Below are positions 1 to 10,858 of a DNA stretch of 64,000 nt, one piece after another. Each line of letters starts with the position of its first letter. Position 1 is the stretch's first letter. The notes under the pieces are model-generated. The model saw only the letters and a program-made list of their open reading frames with translations, did not search any database and was not told the DNA's origin. The position numbers were made by a program, and so were the translations under genes. Origin of the DNA: Pyronema omphalodes (Eukaryota > Ascomycota > Pezizomycetes > Pezizales > Pyronemataceae); assembly GCA_024516155.1 (NCBI GenBank), contig JAJJXM010000036.1:248001-312000 (forward strand), given 5' to 3'.

Positions 1-1331
1 AAGTCACAGACGTAGTCGTTGATGCGGAGAGTAGGGGTTCCATCCATCATGGAGTGCTCTCCGATGAATCCAGCGGTTCCGTTCTCGTTAACGATAAACT
101 GGAGGGGCTTGTCGTAGAAACGGTTGGCTCCATCTCCGTGCCAGTACTGGTGAGCACGCTCCTCGAGAGTGACGGGGGCGGTGTCATCGAGACAGACAAC
201 GAAAGAGGCAGACTCGATGGTCTCGAGAGCGGCGGCGTTGTTGGGAGAGGCGGCCAAAAGGGTCTCGCGGGCGGAGGTCCAGGTGTCACGGTTCTCAGAG
301 GTCAAGGCTCCAACAGCGGGGGAGCTGGTAGAGTCGTTGGCAAGCTCAATAACGCGGGCAAACTGGGCCTCAAGCTCTCCGGCGGAAAGCTGAACACCAT
401 CAACCTCGTGGAGGACCTTGAAGAACTGGTTCTTGCGAACAACGGCAATGTGCTTGTTGGCGTTGGTGTCGTACTTCTTAGCAAAGTCGGCGGGCTGAGC
501 GGGGATACGGCAGCAGTTGAACATGTACTGGTAGGTGTCCATGCAGATGGGGGCCTTGCGCATGTACTCGGGCTCCAAGTTTCCAGAAACGACATCCTTA
601 CGGAACTCAAGAGCAGCAGCAGAGATGACGGCGGCGCGCTTTGCGGGGGAGGTGTAACGCTTGTCGTCCTTGTAGGAGTAGAAGTAGGAGACGTAGGGAA
701 CAACGGGGTCACGGTATCCAAGGTACGCGTAGAAGTTCCACCAGTCGATCATCCAGTTCTTGACGTTGGGGTCCTCTCTCTTTGCAACAAGTTTCTTCTG
801 GAGAGCCTCTCCAACTCCTCCGGGACGGACAAACTCCTCAACGGCGGCCTTGGTCTTTGCAAACTCTGCGGGAGTGGTGATAGGCTCGACGGACTTCAAG
901 TAGCGAGCGGCGGTCTCCTCGAGGGTAGGAACAGGGAGCTTGGGGAGAGACTCCTGGAAACGGAGCATCTTTCCCTTGCTGAGGTCCTCCACATAGCCTG
1001 GAGCTTCAGTTAGTTGCTGTTGTTGGCGGGGCAAACAACACCTGGGGAGCTAGCTACCATGAGCAGTAGAGTTTGAGCGCACGGCGGAAGGCATGATTCT
1101 GATCTTTGTTCAAAAGTTAATACAAACACACTCTTCAATATTCACGTTGTTTTGTTTTTCGTAATTTCAAGAAATATCCAAAATGCAATAACAAAGAAAA
1201 ATAAATTTAAGTAGATGATCAGCAAGAGGAAGGTAGCTTACCTTCGGCGTGTTGATGAGAGGACGACGGAATGCGGCCGAGGTAACGGCGGAGGTCCTAG
1301 CTGAGCCTCGGCAAAACACGTTCGACAACAT
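1..1331 (-). CDS. CAT2: Carnitine O-acetyltransferase, 5' part (partial at window edge)
   Basis: Transfers acetyl groups between CoA and carnitine, letting acetyl units move between peroxisome, cytosol and mitochondrion. The reverse strand encodes an acyl-carnitine transferase N-terminal domain and ends at the window edge inside the active-site motif EHSMMDGTPT, which holds the catalytic His. I infer three exons: 1331-1242 (30 residues, Arg/Ser-rich, no acidic residue, mitochondrial presequence-like), 1103-1058, and about 997 (or 1003) to beyond 1. Exon 2 joined in frame contains an internal ATG at 1094, which would start a form without the presequence. Dual mitochondrial/peroxisomal targeting is known for fungal CAT2/AcuJ; here it is inferred. 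The C-terminal half, where a peroxisomal PTS1 would lie, is outside the window. Confidence 0.93.
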
Positions 1332-2967
1332 TCGAGCGCTTGTGAGAGGCGATGTGGGGAGAAGAGATGGACTATTAAAGGAAAAAATAAACTTTAAAAG
1401 AAAAGAGAGGGGATGAAGAAACAAAAAAGAGGAGACGGATGTGTCGGCCTCCTTAAGAAATCGGCTGAGCGGAGGATTGTCGGATCGAGGGAGACAACTT
1501 TCAATTACCCAGAGCTCTCCTCTCAAGCGTTTAGAGTAGACGATGACATCGTTCGTGTGGGGGAGGGGGTCTAAGGAGATAATGGGGCCTAGGGAAAACC
1601 AGGATGTTTTCACATGTGTGCCGAGACCGGTCAGGCACGGGGTATGTAGGGACTAAAGGAATGCTGATATGTACGGTTTATGCTGGGTTTATATGATACT
1701 GACAGGGTTGTATATCAAGAATATTTGGGAAAATGGAGATGAGGCTGAGAGGGTTGGATCATGACATTTTGGGTTTATGTAATTGAAGTTGTTGTTTATT
1801 TGGAAGAAATAAACCTTGTGATTGGTTTAGAGGGATCTTGTTACATAGGACTCTAGGATGGCTCGGTGTCCCAAAAACGCCCTGGCTTAGTCAAGTGTGG
1901 GGTACGGAGATTGCGGGGAAGACACCGGTCTCGGGTCGGTGGAAGTTCCAAGCCAGCCATCGAACCAACCATCCAACCAACCATCCAACCAGCCAGCTGA
2001 GCAGTCGAGGACACCGTGTGATGTGCAACTGATAAGCCGTACCCAGAGATATCTACATCCGAGGGTGCCGAGTCCATGGTCGGCAATTATGTCAGGTACA
2101 CAGATACGTATCAAAAGATATATGTACATCTTGAGATCCACATCTACATACATACATGTACTTAAAATGCTAGATGCAGATATCAAGCCGAGGGCGGCGA
2201 TGGAATTATTCCGAGATGAAACCTCAATCATAAACAGTGTTTTTGTCATCCGAGCTCATTTGTCATGAAAGCTACTAGCAATACAATATTATGTGCTAAA
2301 CCCATTTCCAACCCCCTCTCACTTACCACATCCGGCTCACCTATTAGCCTTTGTGTAGCTGATATAGATAAATGTGATGATGGAATCGATAAAAGGTGTT
2401 GCTTCTCTTCTCTTCTCCTTCCTTACCCAGTACTCACCCGACCAGAAAGCAAAAAAAAAAAGACTAAAACCAGGCTACAGTCCCTAGTAGACAAAGAGCA
2501 AAAATGATTAACTCTACAAATGGGATGATGGAATCATCACTACAGGCAAGAGCCAAATACAAACCAGCTGAGGGTATATAAAATCACCCGGGTCAGACTG
2601 TAAAATCGTCTCGCCAGCTTACCAGAGACATTCCATCGCAGAAACAAAAAAATAAAAGCGCATGACATGACATGACAAAACATCCGCCATACCAGCCCTT
2701 GTTATCGAAACTTATCGTACAAGAAGAAATCAAGCAAACAAACCCGCAGTAATTTTATGGAATAAGTATTGCAATGTGAATGAATATGTGTGTATCAGAA
2801 GGCTGGTCCCGCAGTATAGTGAAGCAATCGTACTGTTGCTGATGATCAAATCCGATGAGCTGAAAAGATATATGAAAGAATACCTTTGCCCCACCTGTGA
2901 TAATGATGACGCTGCACTTCTCGATAGACAACTATGGATGAAGCTATCGATACTCAAACTGGTCGAC
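1332..2967. other. Intergenic region between CAT2 and SNP1
   Basis: The right part should hold the 3' UTR of SNP1 and the left part the CAT2 promoter. No reading frame here looks coding; the short open frames around 1838-2268 merely read through a CCAACCAAC-type repeat. A short A-run lies near 2451-2461. Confidence 0.6.
1963..1994. repeat. CCAAC/CCATC microsatellite
   Basis: Simple-sequence repeat alternating AACC and ATCC tetramers. It accounts for the Ser-Asn-Gln-Pro repeats in the spurious open frame there. Confidence 0.8.
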
Positions 2968-4683
2968 CTAGTACCTTCTCCTGTGACGGTCACCGCCTGC
3001 GTGTCCGCCGTCGTCGTGAGGACGTTTGCGCTGGTATCCGTGGTCATCACTTCTATCATCTCGTCCACCAAAGCGGTCTCCCCCTCTGTCTCCGCGGTCA
3101 CCGCGGTCACCACCATACCTGTCACCGCCTCTGCCACCGTCACGGTCTCTTCCGCCAAAACGATCACCTCTATCACCACGATCACCTCTGTCTCCGCGGT
3201 CACGGTCTCCGCCGCGATCACCTCTGTCACCTCTGTCTCCTCCATACCCACCGAATCCACCACGGTCTCCACCACGGTCTCTTCCGCCGTCACCACCCTG
3301 GAATCCGCCCTGGAATCCACCACCCTGGTACCCACCTCCGCCACCTCTGCGGCCGCCAGGTCCAGTAGGGGCATTAGGCATACCTTCACCAGACGGTCCG
3401 AGGCCGTTTCTGTCTCCACCACCAGGGAATCCACCACCACCCTGGTAACCGATACCTCCGCGGGGACCGCGTCCTCCTCCTCCGCCTCCTCCAGGACCAC
3501 CAAATCTGTCTCCGCCACCGAAGCCACCTCCACCGCGGCCACCACGGAATCCACCACGGAATCCGCCACCGCCACGAGGACCTCCGAATCTATCACCACC
3601 ACCAAATCCTCCGGTCGGGTTGGCAGGACGAGTGACAGCAACCTTGGTGTATCCACGTCCTCCAAGACCACCACCGAGACGGCGAGGCTTCCAACCCTTC
3701 ACGGTACGCCCACGCTCAACGTCAACGGCAACACGGCGGTCTTTGATACGGATTCCATCGGTCTCTTTGTAGGCAGCTGTAGAGTAAGTAGACAGAGAGC
3801 GCACAGTGTTAGTCAACTTCCTTTAATCACAAAACCTTTGGGGACTCAGAGCGTGAGGCTGAGGGGATGGAATGGCAGCATGAGGGCCATGATATAGTTG
3901 CAGCTTGAGGGCCTTGATATAATCCAGGAAGTCAAGAAGACTCGGTTGATACTTAATCATGGAGGGAAGGGACAAAAAAACAAAGGGGATTTCGTTATAA
4001 CAGTACCCTTCATGTCCTTTTCTCTCTCATAGACGATAAAAGCATATCCTCTGTGCTTGTTGGTATTTTTGTCGCGAACAATGCGGATCTACAAATCTAT
4101 ATTAGCTAGAGTGATGTCATATGTTCGGGTAGAAGCTTACGCGTTCTATGGGTCCAAAGCGTCCAAACTCGCGCTCAAGATCAGGCTCTTTAACATCATA
4201 GTTCAACCGCGATACAAACAAAGTTTTGTATGGATCTCCACGAATTTGAGGATCGTTCTCTGGTTTATCTGCGGAACAACATCAACCTGCATTAGCGCGC
4301 TAGCCCTTGAAAAAAGTAAAACGGTGCAACAAGAAAACACATGTTGCAACGAAGCGAGGCAGCGGCAACGTGACGAAATATCATCTCGATGCCGACTCGC
4401 TGCGCAGAACTATTGCAGGTGACTCACAATTTTCGAGACCTTCCTTCAAAGTCTGTTCCTGCTTCTCCTTCTTCTCTAAAGCTTTACGATCGCGCTTTTG
4501 CAACCAGCTCTCGGTAGGTACGTAGCTGTCATCGGGTTGCCTGAAAGCCTCCAAGAACGCCGCGACACCACTGATGGGCATAGTCCGACGGTTCGCAGGA
4601 TCATGATCGCAGTGCGGTAGGTACCGTAGTGGCGGACGAGGCGCAAAGAGCGCGAGAAGGTTGGGGGGTAGCTTGTCGGTCAT
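2968..4683 (-). CDS. SNP1: U1 small nuclear ribonucleoprotein 70 kDa protein
   Basis: Binds stem-loop I of U1 snRNA and helps define 5' splice sites in the nucleus. Four exons fit: 4683-4428, 4268-4141, 4088-4007 and 3776-2968 (424 residues). The first ~90 residues match the U1-70K N-terminal domain (it begins [17 protein letters not shown]). An RRM follows, with RNP2 [10 protein letters not shown] at about 101-110 and RNP1 RGYAFIVY at 141-148, then the conserved segment ending [18 protein letters not shown]. The C-terminal ~230 residues are low complexity: Gly-rich with FGGGDRFGG and many RGD/GDR repeats, in place of the Arg-Ser tail of animal U1-70K. Introns 1 and 4 are larger (159 and 230 nt) than most here. 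Transcribed divergently from MRPL10. Confidence 0.95.
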
Positions 4684-5065
4684 ATCGATGTCGGTAGCAA
4701 GTTGTTAGGGACGTTGAGATTGTGTCGTAAAATTTTAAAGAGTGAACCAAACGTGAGTCCCTGGGCACGCTGTGTCGATGAGATGATGACGCGGGAAGAA
4801 AAGACGCGAATGGGCGAAGGCTGGGGTTTGAGTGAACTCAAATCAAATGTGGGCGACGAGCAGCTCTCAGGCAACGCAACCAGGCCGCGGCGAGTGAACC
4901 GTGTCTGATTGGGCCAGTCGTGCGTTGTGCAACCGGCGGGTAACAAAAGGAAGTTGCAGCAGAACGTGACCCGACCGAACCAAAAGGCACCCAACGGTAC
5001 CCCGGCCAAAAAAGTATTCCGGCACCAACGGAGGACCTCAACAGCTCGCCGACGGCATCGCAATA
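4684..5065. promoter_or_regulatory. Shared divergent promoter region SNP1/MRPL10
   Basis: About 380 bp separates the two start codons, so both promoters and 5' leaders must lie here. A PAC-like TCGATGAGATGATG occurs at 4775-4788; it is one base off the core GCGATGAG, so it is only suggestive. No clear TATA box is seen. Confidence 0.6.
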
Positions 5066-6005
5066 ATGAACTCGCTCTCGACAACGATGAGGGCGGTCTT
5101 CCGCCCTTCGGCTACCCCCAAATTCTTCAAGATCGCTGCCTCCCAGCAGGTCAGAAACGCTTCGATTCTCGGAAGCCTTAGCGACAACCCCGGCGCCTAC
5201 AACAAGAGAATCCGTAGAGGAAGAGGTCCTGCCTCCGGAAAGGGAAAGACCTCAGGACGTGGTCACAAGGGTCAGAAGCAGCACGGAAAGGTTCCTGCTC
5301 ACTTCAATGGAGGACAGACCACCGACGAGGTCGTTCACGGAGTCCGTGGTTTCAAGAACATGTATGCGCACCAAGGGATGCTTGAATGGGTGGAATATTG
5401 GGGATGTGTGAAAGCAGCGGAGGAAGGGGATCAATTTTGTCTCCGACACCTCCGCCGGTGTAATGGGAATTTATGGCTGATTTGTGTGAACCTATAGCTT
5501 CTCCGTTGAGATGTCGCCCTTGAACTTGGACACCCTCCAGAAGTGGATTGACGCCGGCCGTATCGACCCCACCAGACCTATCACCTTTAAGGAGCTTCTC
5601 CAGTCGCGAGCAGTTCACGGAATCAAGGACGGAGTCAAGTTGTTAGGTCGTGGAGCCGCCGAGTTCAAGACTCCCATTGAGATCACAGTATCTCGCGCGT
5701 CAAAGGAGGCTATTGCTGCTATCGAGAAGGCCGGAGGAAAGGTTACCACCGAGTTCTTCAACAAGAAGGGAATTTTGTCGATTACACACCCTCACCTCTT
5801 CCCCGACGGACACAAACTGGCTGGTCCCAGCACCAGATGGGATATCGAATACTACAGAGATCCCGCACACCGTGGTTACTTGAGCGGGGCTGTTCTCGCG
5901 AACAACGAGTCTCCCTCGTTGTTCTTCAAGCCTCTCATCAAGGGACCGGCGAAGCAGAAGAAGAAGAACGACAAGCAGGCGAACGCGGCGAACAAATTGT
6001 TCTAG
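5066..6005 (+). CDS. MRPL10: Mitochondrial large-subunit ribosomal protein uL15m
   Basis: Structural protein of the mitochondrial 54S subunit. Two exons, 5066-5361 and 5498-6005, give 267 residues. The N-terminus is basic and Ser/Thr/Ala-rich, as expected of a mitochondrial presequence. It is followed by the L15 signature rich in Gly, Arg and Lys (RRGRGPASGKGKTSGRGHKG at about 51-70) and, after the splice, the SVEMSPLNLDTLQKWIDAG segment typical of fungal mitochondrial L15. The intron is 136 nt. A Lys-rich C-terminal tail (KQKKKNDKQ) extends beyond bacterial L15. Confidence 0.94.
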
Positions 6006-6638
6006 ATGGGAATTGGTGGACTTGTACATTATGTGACTTATGCGGGATAAAACGGATGGGATTGGGGTCTTTTGAGCATGATATCTACTTGCAATTGGCG
6101 AGAAAAAGTGAATTTTGGAGATTGGGAACGAGTGCTATAATGTGAAATATGACTTGCTCTCGACTCAAAATGACTTTGACCACGTTCAAGTAACTCAAAA
6201 CACCGATTGTACCCAAACAGTAATAGAATCGACCTTCAAAAAGTATATGCTCCATTGAATAGCTATTCGAAATTTGAGTCTTGTTTGCCGGCTGGGATTA
6301 GCTTGAACGAGTGCGATATTGTGAAAGTGCATAGAGTAAAAACTTCAACAATTACTTGCAATCGCGATTTCATTCGTAGGAATAATAACTGAAAAATTAA
6401 GAGAGCTCATCGCGGTATTCGTACACCCAATCATCTTCTCGTGTCCCGCGTTCGTACCTTTTCGCGTTGCGGCTTAAAATTAAACTAGACTCGCGTTTAC
6501 TAAGCCCTATCGGATCTAGCGTTAGCTCTCCACACGAAAAAATAATTCCTCTCAACTTCTGTTTCGCGCCCTTGCTCTTGCTTTACATACAACCTCACAA
6601 CTCAATTCACCCCAACAACAAGCCTACCTACAACCACA
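6006..6638. other. Intergenic region MRPL10-MRT4
   Basis: Contains the MRPL10 3' UTR and the MRT4 promoter. The MRT4 leader just before the ATG is CA-rich (around 6590-6638). Apart from the paired motifs at 6390-6413 nothing stands out. Confidence 0.6.
6390..6413. promoter_or_regulatory. RRPE-like plus PAC motif upstream of MRT4
   Basis: TGAAAAATT at 6390-6398 matches the core of the rRNA-processing element (RRPE). GCGATGAGCT, read on the minus strand at 6413-6404, matches the PAC box. The two sites are 5 bp apart and about 230 bp upstream of the MRT4 start. In yeasts this pair marks ribosome-biogenesis promoters, and MRT4 is such a gene. Function here is inferred. Confidence 0.55.
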
Positions 6639-7415
6639 ATGCCCGTTTCAAAACGCAACAAGCAGGTCTCCTTGACCCAGACCGCCAAAAAGCCCGCCCG
6701 CGAGAACAACGAGCGTCTTTTCAGCAACATCCAAGAGAGCGTCGATACCTACCCTACCATTCTCGTATTCTCTGTCGCCAACATGCGTAACACATACCTT
6801 AAGGACGTTCGTAGCGAACTTTCCGACTCCCGTCTCTTTTTCGGCAAGACCAAGGTTACCGCAAAAGCTCTTGGACTCACCGCCGAGACCGAGCTCCGTC
6901 CTGGTCTTTCCAAGCTCACCAGACACATCAACGGAAATGTCGGATTGATTTTCTCCCCCAGAAAACCTGAGGAGCTTATTGAATATTTCGAGAACTTTGT
7001 GAAGGAGGATTTTGCAAGAATGGGTGCCATTTCACCAATCGACTTTGTTGTACCGGCTGGTGTTGTCTACAGCTTGGGTGGCCAGGTACCTGCGGAGGAT
7101 GATGTACCTCTTGCTCACAGCTTGGAGACCACCGTCAGAGCTTTGGGTATGCCTACGAAGCTTAACAAGGGAAAGGTCTGGTTGGACCAGGAGTATGTTT
7201 TGTGCAAGGAGGGACAAAAGCTTGATAGTAAACAGGCAGCTTTGTTGAAGCTTTTCGGAAGGATGACGGCAGAGTTCGCGGTTACACCGACTGCGTATGT
7301 TTCCTCGAAATTTTTGTGGTGTGATTTGGACAAAGGCTAACTGAATTATAGATACTGGACGTCTGAGAGCGAGGAGGTGACCGTTTTGGACAAAGCGGAT
7401 GCCATGGAGGCATAA
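6639..7415 (+). CDS. MRT4: Ribosome assembly factor Mrt4 (uL10-like)
   Basis: Nucleolar paralogue of the stalk protein P0/uL10 that occupies the P0 site on pre-60S particles until late maturation. Exons 6639-7294 and 7352-7415 give 239 residues. The protein starts with the basic MPVSKRNKQVSLTQT segment, continues through the uL10 domain (RLFSNIQESVDTYPTILVFS, TKLNKGKVWLDQEY) and ends shortly after the domain, lacking the acidic P0 stalk tail, as Mrt4 should. The 57-nt intron has a GTATGT donor, a GCTAAC branch site and a TAG acceptor. Converges with MDM10 across 284 bp. Confidence 0.95.
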
Positions 7416-7699
7416 ACAAAATTTCTGGGGAGTAATGTTTACGGGGTTTTCTTTTTCGGAAAGGGGGACAATACAGTATGGGAGGGATTGTTTCACGTTT
7501 AAAATTGAACCACACGGCGTTTTTGTTTTTTTGTTAATTAAAAGTTTTTGGAAATTCCATTTTTCTCTGGATTTTTTTAACGGTCATGAAATCATGATTC
7601 CCATCTGGATACATAGTGATATATCATCCCCGAGCTCTAATCGTACCGTATATACTGCTGAAAAGAAACACCAAACGCCATCCCATGCTAAATATAATT

Positions 7700-8822
7700 C
7701 TACGACGAATAAGCAATTTCGACACCAAGCACCTTCACCATTCCTTCTCCACGTCTGAAATCGACCGCTCCTCCAATCGAGAAAAGAAGCTCCTTCAATC
7801 TTCCCTCCCAAAGTAGTCCCAAAGATCCATTCTGTGTCATCTTCGCCTTCAATACCCCCTCCATCCCTTCTTCACCCTTGGATCTCCACAGCTCAGCTCC
7901 CATCACAATATCGCTCTCATAGCTAAACATATTAAACTCAAACCTTGACGCAAACGCCGCTTTTTCCCCGACCTTGACCGCATAAGTGGCCGTCCAATGG
8001 CCCATAAGCGGATTCAAAGTGAGGGTCATGGTGAGGGGAATCCCAGGGTGTTGGGGGAGTGTAGTATATCTTAAACCCGTAGACATACCAGCGGATTTAT
8101 TGAGCACACCATAATAAACCTCCGCACCACCGGAGAACCTTCCCACAGGTTTATCACCCTCCGGTCTTGGGTCCGCTTCCCCAAAATTCCATAAACCCCT
8201 CCAACCAAGTAACGCAACATCCGTGGAGTAAAGATATTCGCTACTCCATTTCCCCGTGTCTTGTTGTAACATCGCTAATATTGTTCCTCCGTGCTTAAGC
8301 TTACTATCGCTTACTGCTGTTACTCGCACTTGCTTGCTTGCTCCTATGCGCCTAAGATAGAGAGCTTCTAATGTGCCCGAGGGAAGGAACATCCGCCCGT
8401 ACATAAGGGCATCGTCACGGGTGGGAGAGGGGTATTTCCATGGGTGGTGTTGGTGGTATCCGGGGGATAATAGGCGGAGGTCTACATCTGCGGATTTTGG
8501 GGAGGAGAGGGGGAGGGTGGAGTAAAGGTAGCTTAGGGAGCCATCGATAACGCTGATGGATCCGAGGGAGTAGGAAGTTGCGAAATTTGGGGTGGAGAGA
8601 GAGCTTAAATGAAAACGAAGGCCACGGGGGGTACGAAAATCGAGGATAGCTAAAAAGCGGGAGGTTAGCTATTGTTTGCGGAGCGGGATTATTAGCTGTG
8701 AGTGGGGATTACTCGGTTTGCTTACATTGGGCAGAGGAATTGAGTCGGGTGTAGCCATTGTCCACATTCCAGTTTGTAGAGGTGTAAAAGGCGTTTTGGA
8801 CATGGTCCATGAAGTCGAGCAT
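7700..8822 (-). CDS. MDM10: Mitochondrial distribution and morphology protein 10
   Basis: Outer-membrane beta-barrel of the ERMES ER-mitochondria tether, also a partner of the SAM assembly complex. Exons 8822-8726 and 8649-7700 give 348 residues. The start MLDFMDHVQNAFYTSTNWN is the diagnostic Mdm10 N-terminus; the pattern of alternating hydrophobic strands and the end GVEIAYSS also fit. Several fungal Mdm10 proteins carry long Ser/acidic loop insertions; none is seen here, so this is a short version. Exon 1 encodes only 32 residues. Confidence 0.94.
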
Positions 8823-9193
8823 TGTTGCTTCTGCCTACGCGGGGAAGACGCGGGGATGGGAAAGGTGACGTCGGTCGGTGCTGGGTGAGGCTCTGGCGTC
8901 GCGTGTTTGCTGGGTTGGTGGGGTTCCAAAGTCTCACCGGGTGTTCTTCACCGGCGCGTTGAGCTCGCGCGGGAAATCATCCAAGATCACCCATGGAATT
9001 CAAAGAGAACATAGCAAATTTCGTGTATTTTTGAGTCTAACTATGTAACGCCGAATAACAATAAGTAATTACGCCCAACCCCCATATACCGCTCCATGCA
9101 TAACCTTTTAATCCAAAGCTGATATCATCGAGCAAAATATTAAGTCAATCGTGCATCTAAAAGATTTACAATAAGTATTCCAAGAACGCTGGT
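8823..9193. promoter_or_regulatory. MDM10 promoter and 3' region of the next gene
   Basis: Intergenic, 371 bp; both neighbours are on the minus strand, so the left part should be the MDM10 promoter and the right part the 3' UTR of the tail-anchored protein gene. No convincing element seen. Confidence 0.45.
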
Positions 9194-10114
9194 TCAGATG
9201 ATGTTCCATTCCCTCGCTACCCATGCCGCTGACAATAATGCCAAAATCATAATAACTTTGCCCAAAAATGCCCAAAAACTCCACTTCTTTTTTGGTCGTC
9301 CAATGATCCTTTTTGGACCTGTTGTCAACTTCTCTACCCGCTCCTCTACATCGGCATCAACAAGACTCCCGACCAACTCCCTGGCTGCTAATGTATCCTT
9401 CAACTCCTGTGTCAAAATCCTCAAAATCTCTCTATCCGCCGCAATCGATCTATCCAAAGTCCTTAATAAGTCCAACTTTGCAACCTCCGGCCCTCTCGAG
9501 AACTGGCTCCATCTATCATGCGTCCCGATCATTTCCTGGCTCTCACTCCTATGCTTCAACGCAATTGTCATATCCACAGCTCTCCTCGACTGTGACGTCC
9601 TATACGATGCAATTGCCAATGACAAAGCATCTGGCTGTGGTCTCGGCGGTGGAGGAGCAGGAGGTGCTAATGCAAAACTCGGCACAGAAGGAAGATGCGG
9701 AAACCGAGTATTCTCAGCATTATGAACCGGAGCGGCGAGTTTTCGTTTTTTGGATTGTTGAGCCTGGGGTGTTTCTCTGGGATCCTGTGCTGCACGTGCT
9801 TCTCGTACATTATGGACTTCTTGCATTTCTCTGATTTCGCGGTCTCTTGATTCCCTAGATTCTGAGATGGGTCGAGTAGCAGTGCGTTGTCTTATTGGTG
9901 AGTCAGTGATTACAATTGCTTCACGCTGTTTTCGGGCTATGTCGCGGGCAGCGGGGTGGTCCAATGGTTCGCGTTCGCGGTGTTCTCGGGGTGGTCGGGG
10001 GGCGACATCTTCTGTGGTGGCGCGGTTGCGGAGATCTGGAGGCGGGGGACTTTTGGTTTCTGTCGCGGCGTCTCTAAATGTGGAGAAAGATTGGGCTTTG
10101 ACGGTTTGGGCCAT
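9194..10114 (-). CDS. Putative tail-anchored membrane protein, unknown function
   Basis: Single-exon frame of 306 residues starting MAQTVKAQSFSTF (an upstream in-frame ATG at 10153 would add 13 residues). Not a family I recognise. The N-terminal ~150 residues are charged and disordered (many Arg-Glu, a QSKKRKL cluster), then comes a Pro stretch (APPAPPPPRPQP) and a predicted helical segment with Glu/Leu/Arg heptads (about 205-265). A KRIIGRPKKKW basic patch precedes one hydrophobic segment (FLGKVIMILALLSAAWVA) close to the C-terminus. This topology is that of a C-tail-anchored protein of ER or mitochondrial outer membrane with a cytosolic body. Divergent to the glutaredoxin-like gene. Confidence 0.7.
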   Translation of the reverse strand: MAQTVKAQSFSTFRDAATETKSPPPPDLRNRATTEDVAPRPPREHREREPLDHPAARDIARKQREAIVITDSPIRQRTATRPISESRESRDREIREMQEVHNVREARAAQDPRETPQAQQSKKRKLAAPVHNAENTRFPHLPSVPSFALAPPAPPPPRPQPDALSLAIASYRTSQSRRAVDMTIALKHRSESQEMIGTHDRWSQFSRGPEVAKLDLLRTLDRSIAADREILRILTQELKDTLAARELVGSLVDADVEERVEKLTTGPKRIIGRPKKKWSFWAFLGKVIMILALLSAAWVAREWNII

Positions 10115-10478
10115 TGCGGAAGTTAGGTGGATTGAATTTCGGTGGAGGCGCACAGACAGGTGTTGATACGATACAGGATGCTCGAAGTGCTGGTAAACAG
10201 GCTAAGCTGGGTTTAAGGTCGTCATAGCAACGCCACCAGGTTGACGGTTAAGAGAACCAAGAATTCAATCGCCGGAAGCGAGAAAGTTTTTTTTTGGATA
10301 CATTTTTCTTGTCTGTAGAAAAATCGGGTTACAGTCCGTTGAGAAAGCTTGAACGGAGTGGAATAGCTCTGGACCCTGGATTTTGTTTGGGTTCGATGAA
10401 ACGTGTTTTTGGAAATGTTTTACCCAACTTTAATCCCTTAGCTCCGGAAAGGTCTCCATCTCAACGACATCTACAACC
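10115..10478. promoter_or_regulatory. Divergent promoter region
   Basis: About 364 bp between two outward-facing start codons. An ATG at 10396, in another frame, opens an upstream frame that overlaps the downstream glutaredoxin start, so leader length may affect translation. An in-frame TAA upstream of 10479 supports the chosen start. Confidence 0.5.
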
Positions 10479-10858
10479 ATGCCACTACCCCGTCTACCAG
10501 TCCACCTCACCTTCTTTAGCCGAGCATCTTGTGCGCTGTGCACGAACGCGCGCCAGATCCTCGCGCAGGCATGGGAACGCAGACCGTTTGAATATGTCGA
10601 GATCGACGTTATGACGACACCAGAGAAGAAGTGGAAAGATGCCTATGAATTTGATGTTCCGGTAGTTCTTCCTATTGATTTCTGAATGACAACAGATAGA
10701 TTGATAGACAACAACAGGTCATTCATGTGGTTCCAACGATTGGGAAAGAGGCAGTGGGTGATATCACGGAGGAGGGAAAGAAGTTGATGCATCGGTTTAC
10801 GGTCGACGAGGTCACCAGTGTGTTGGAAGAGGTTGCAAAGTTGAGAAGGGAAAAGTAA
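10479..10858 (+). CDS. Glutaredoxin-like small thioredoxin-fold protein
   Basis: Exons 10479-10661 and 10718-10858 give 107 residues. The pattern HLTFFSRASCALCTNARQIL carries a CxxC (CALC) redox pair at the end of the first beta strand, and VIHVVPTIG at the start of exon 2 supplies the cis-Pro strand, both features of the glutaredoxin-like DUF836 family (yeast YDR286C type). The intron is 56 nt and phase 0. The substrate is unknown; family members are often assigned to mitochondria, but no clear presequence is seen here. Confidence 0.88.

Noticed and set aside
54..1013. 319-codon plus-strand open frame
   Set aside because: It is the exact antisense of the carnitine acetyltransferase exon; low-complexity Val/Gly/Leu composition and no domain.
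2776..3897. 373-codon plus-strand Thr/Ser/Val-rich frame
   Set aside because: Antisense shadow of the Gly-rich tail of U1-70K.
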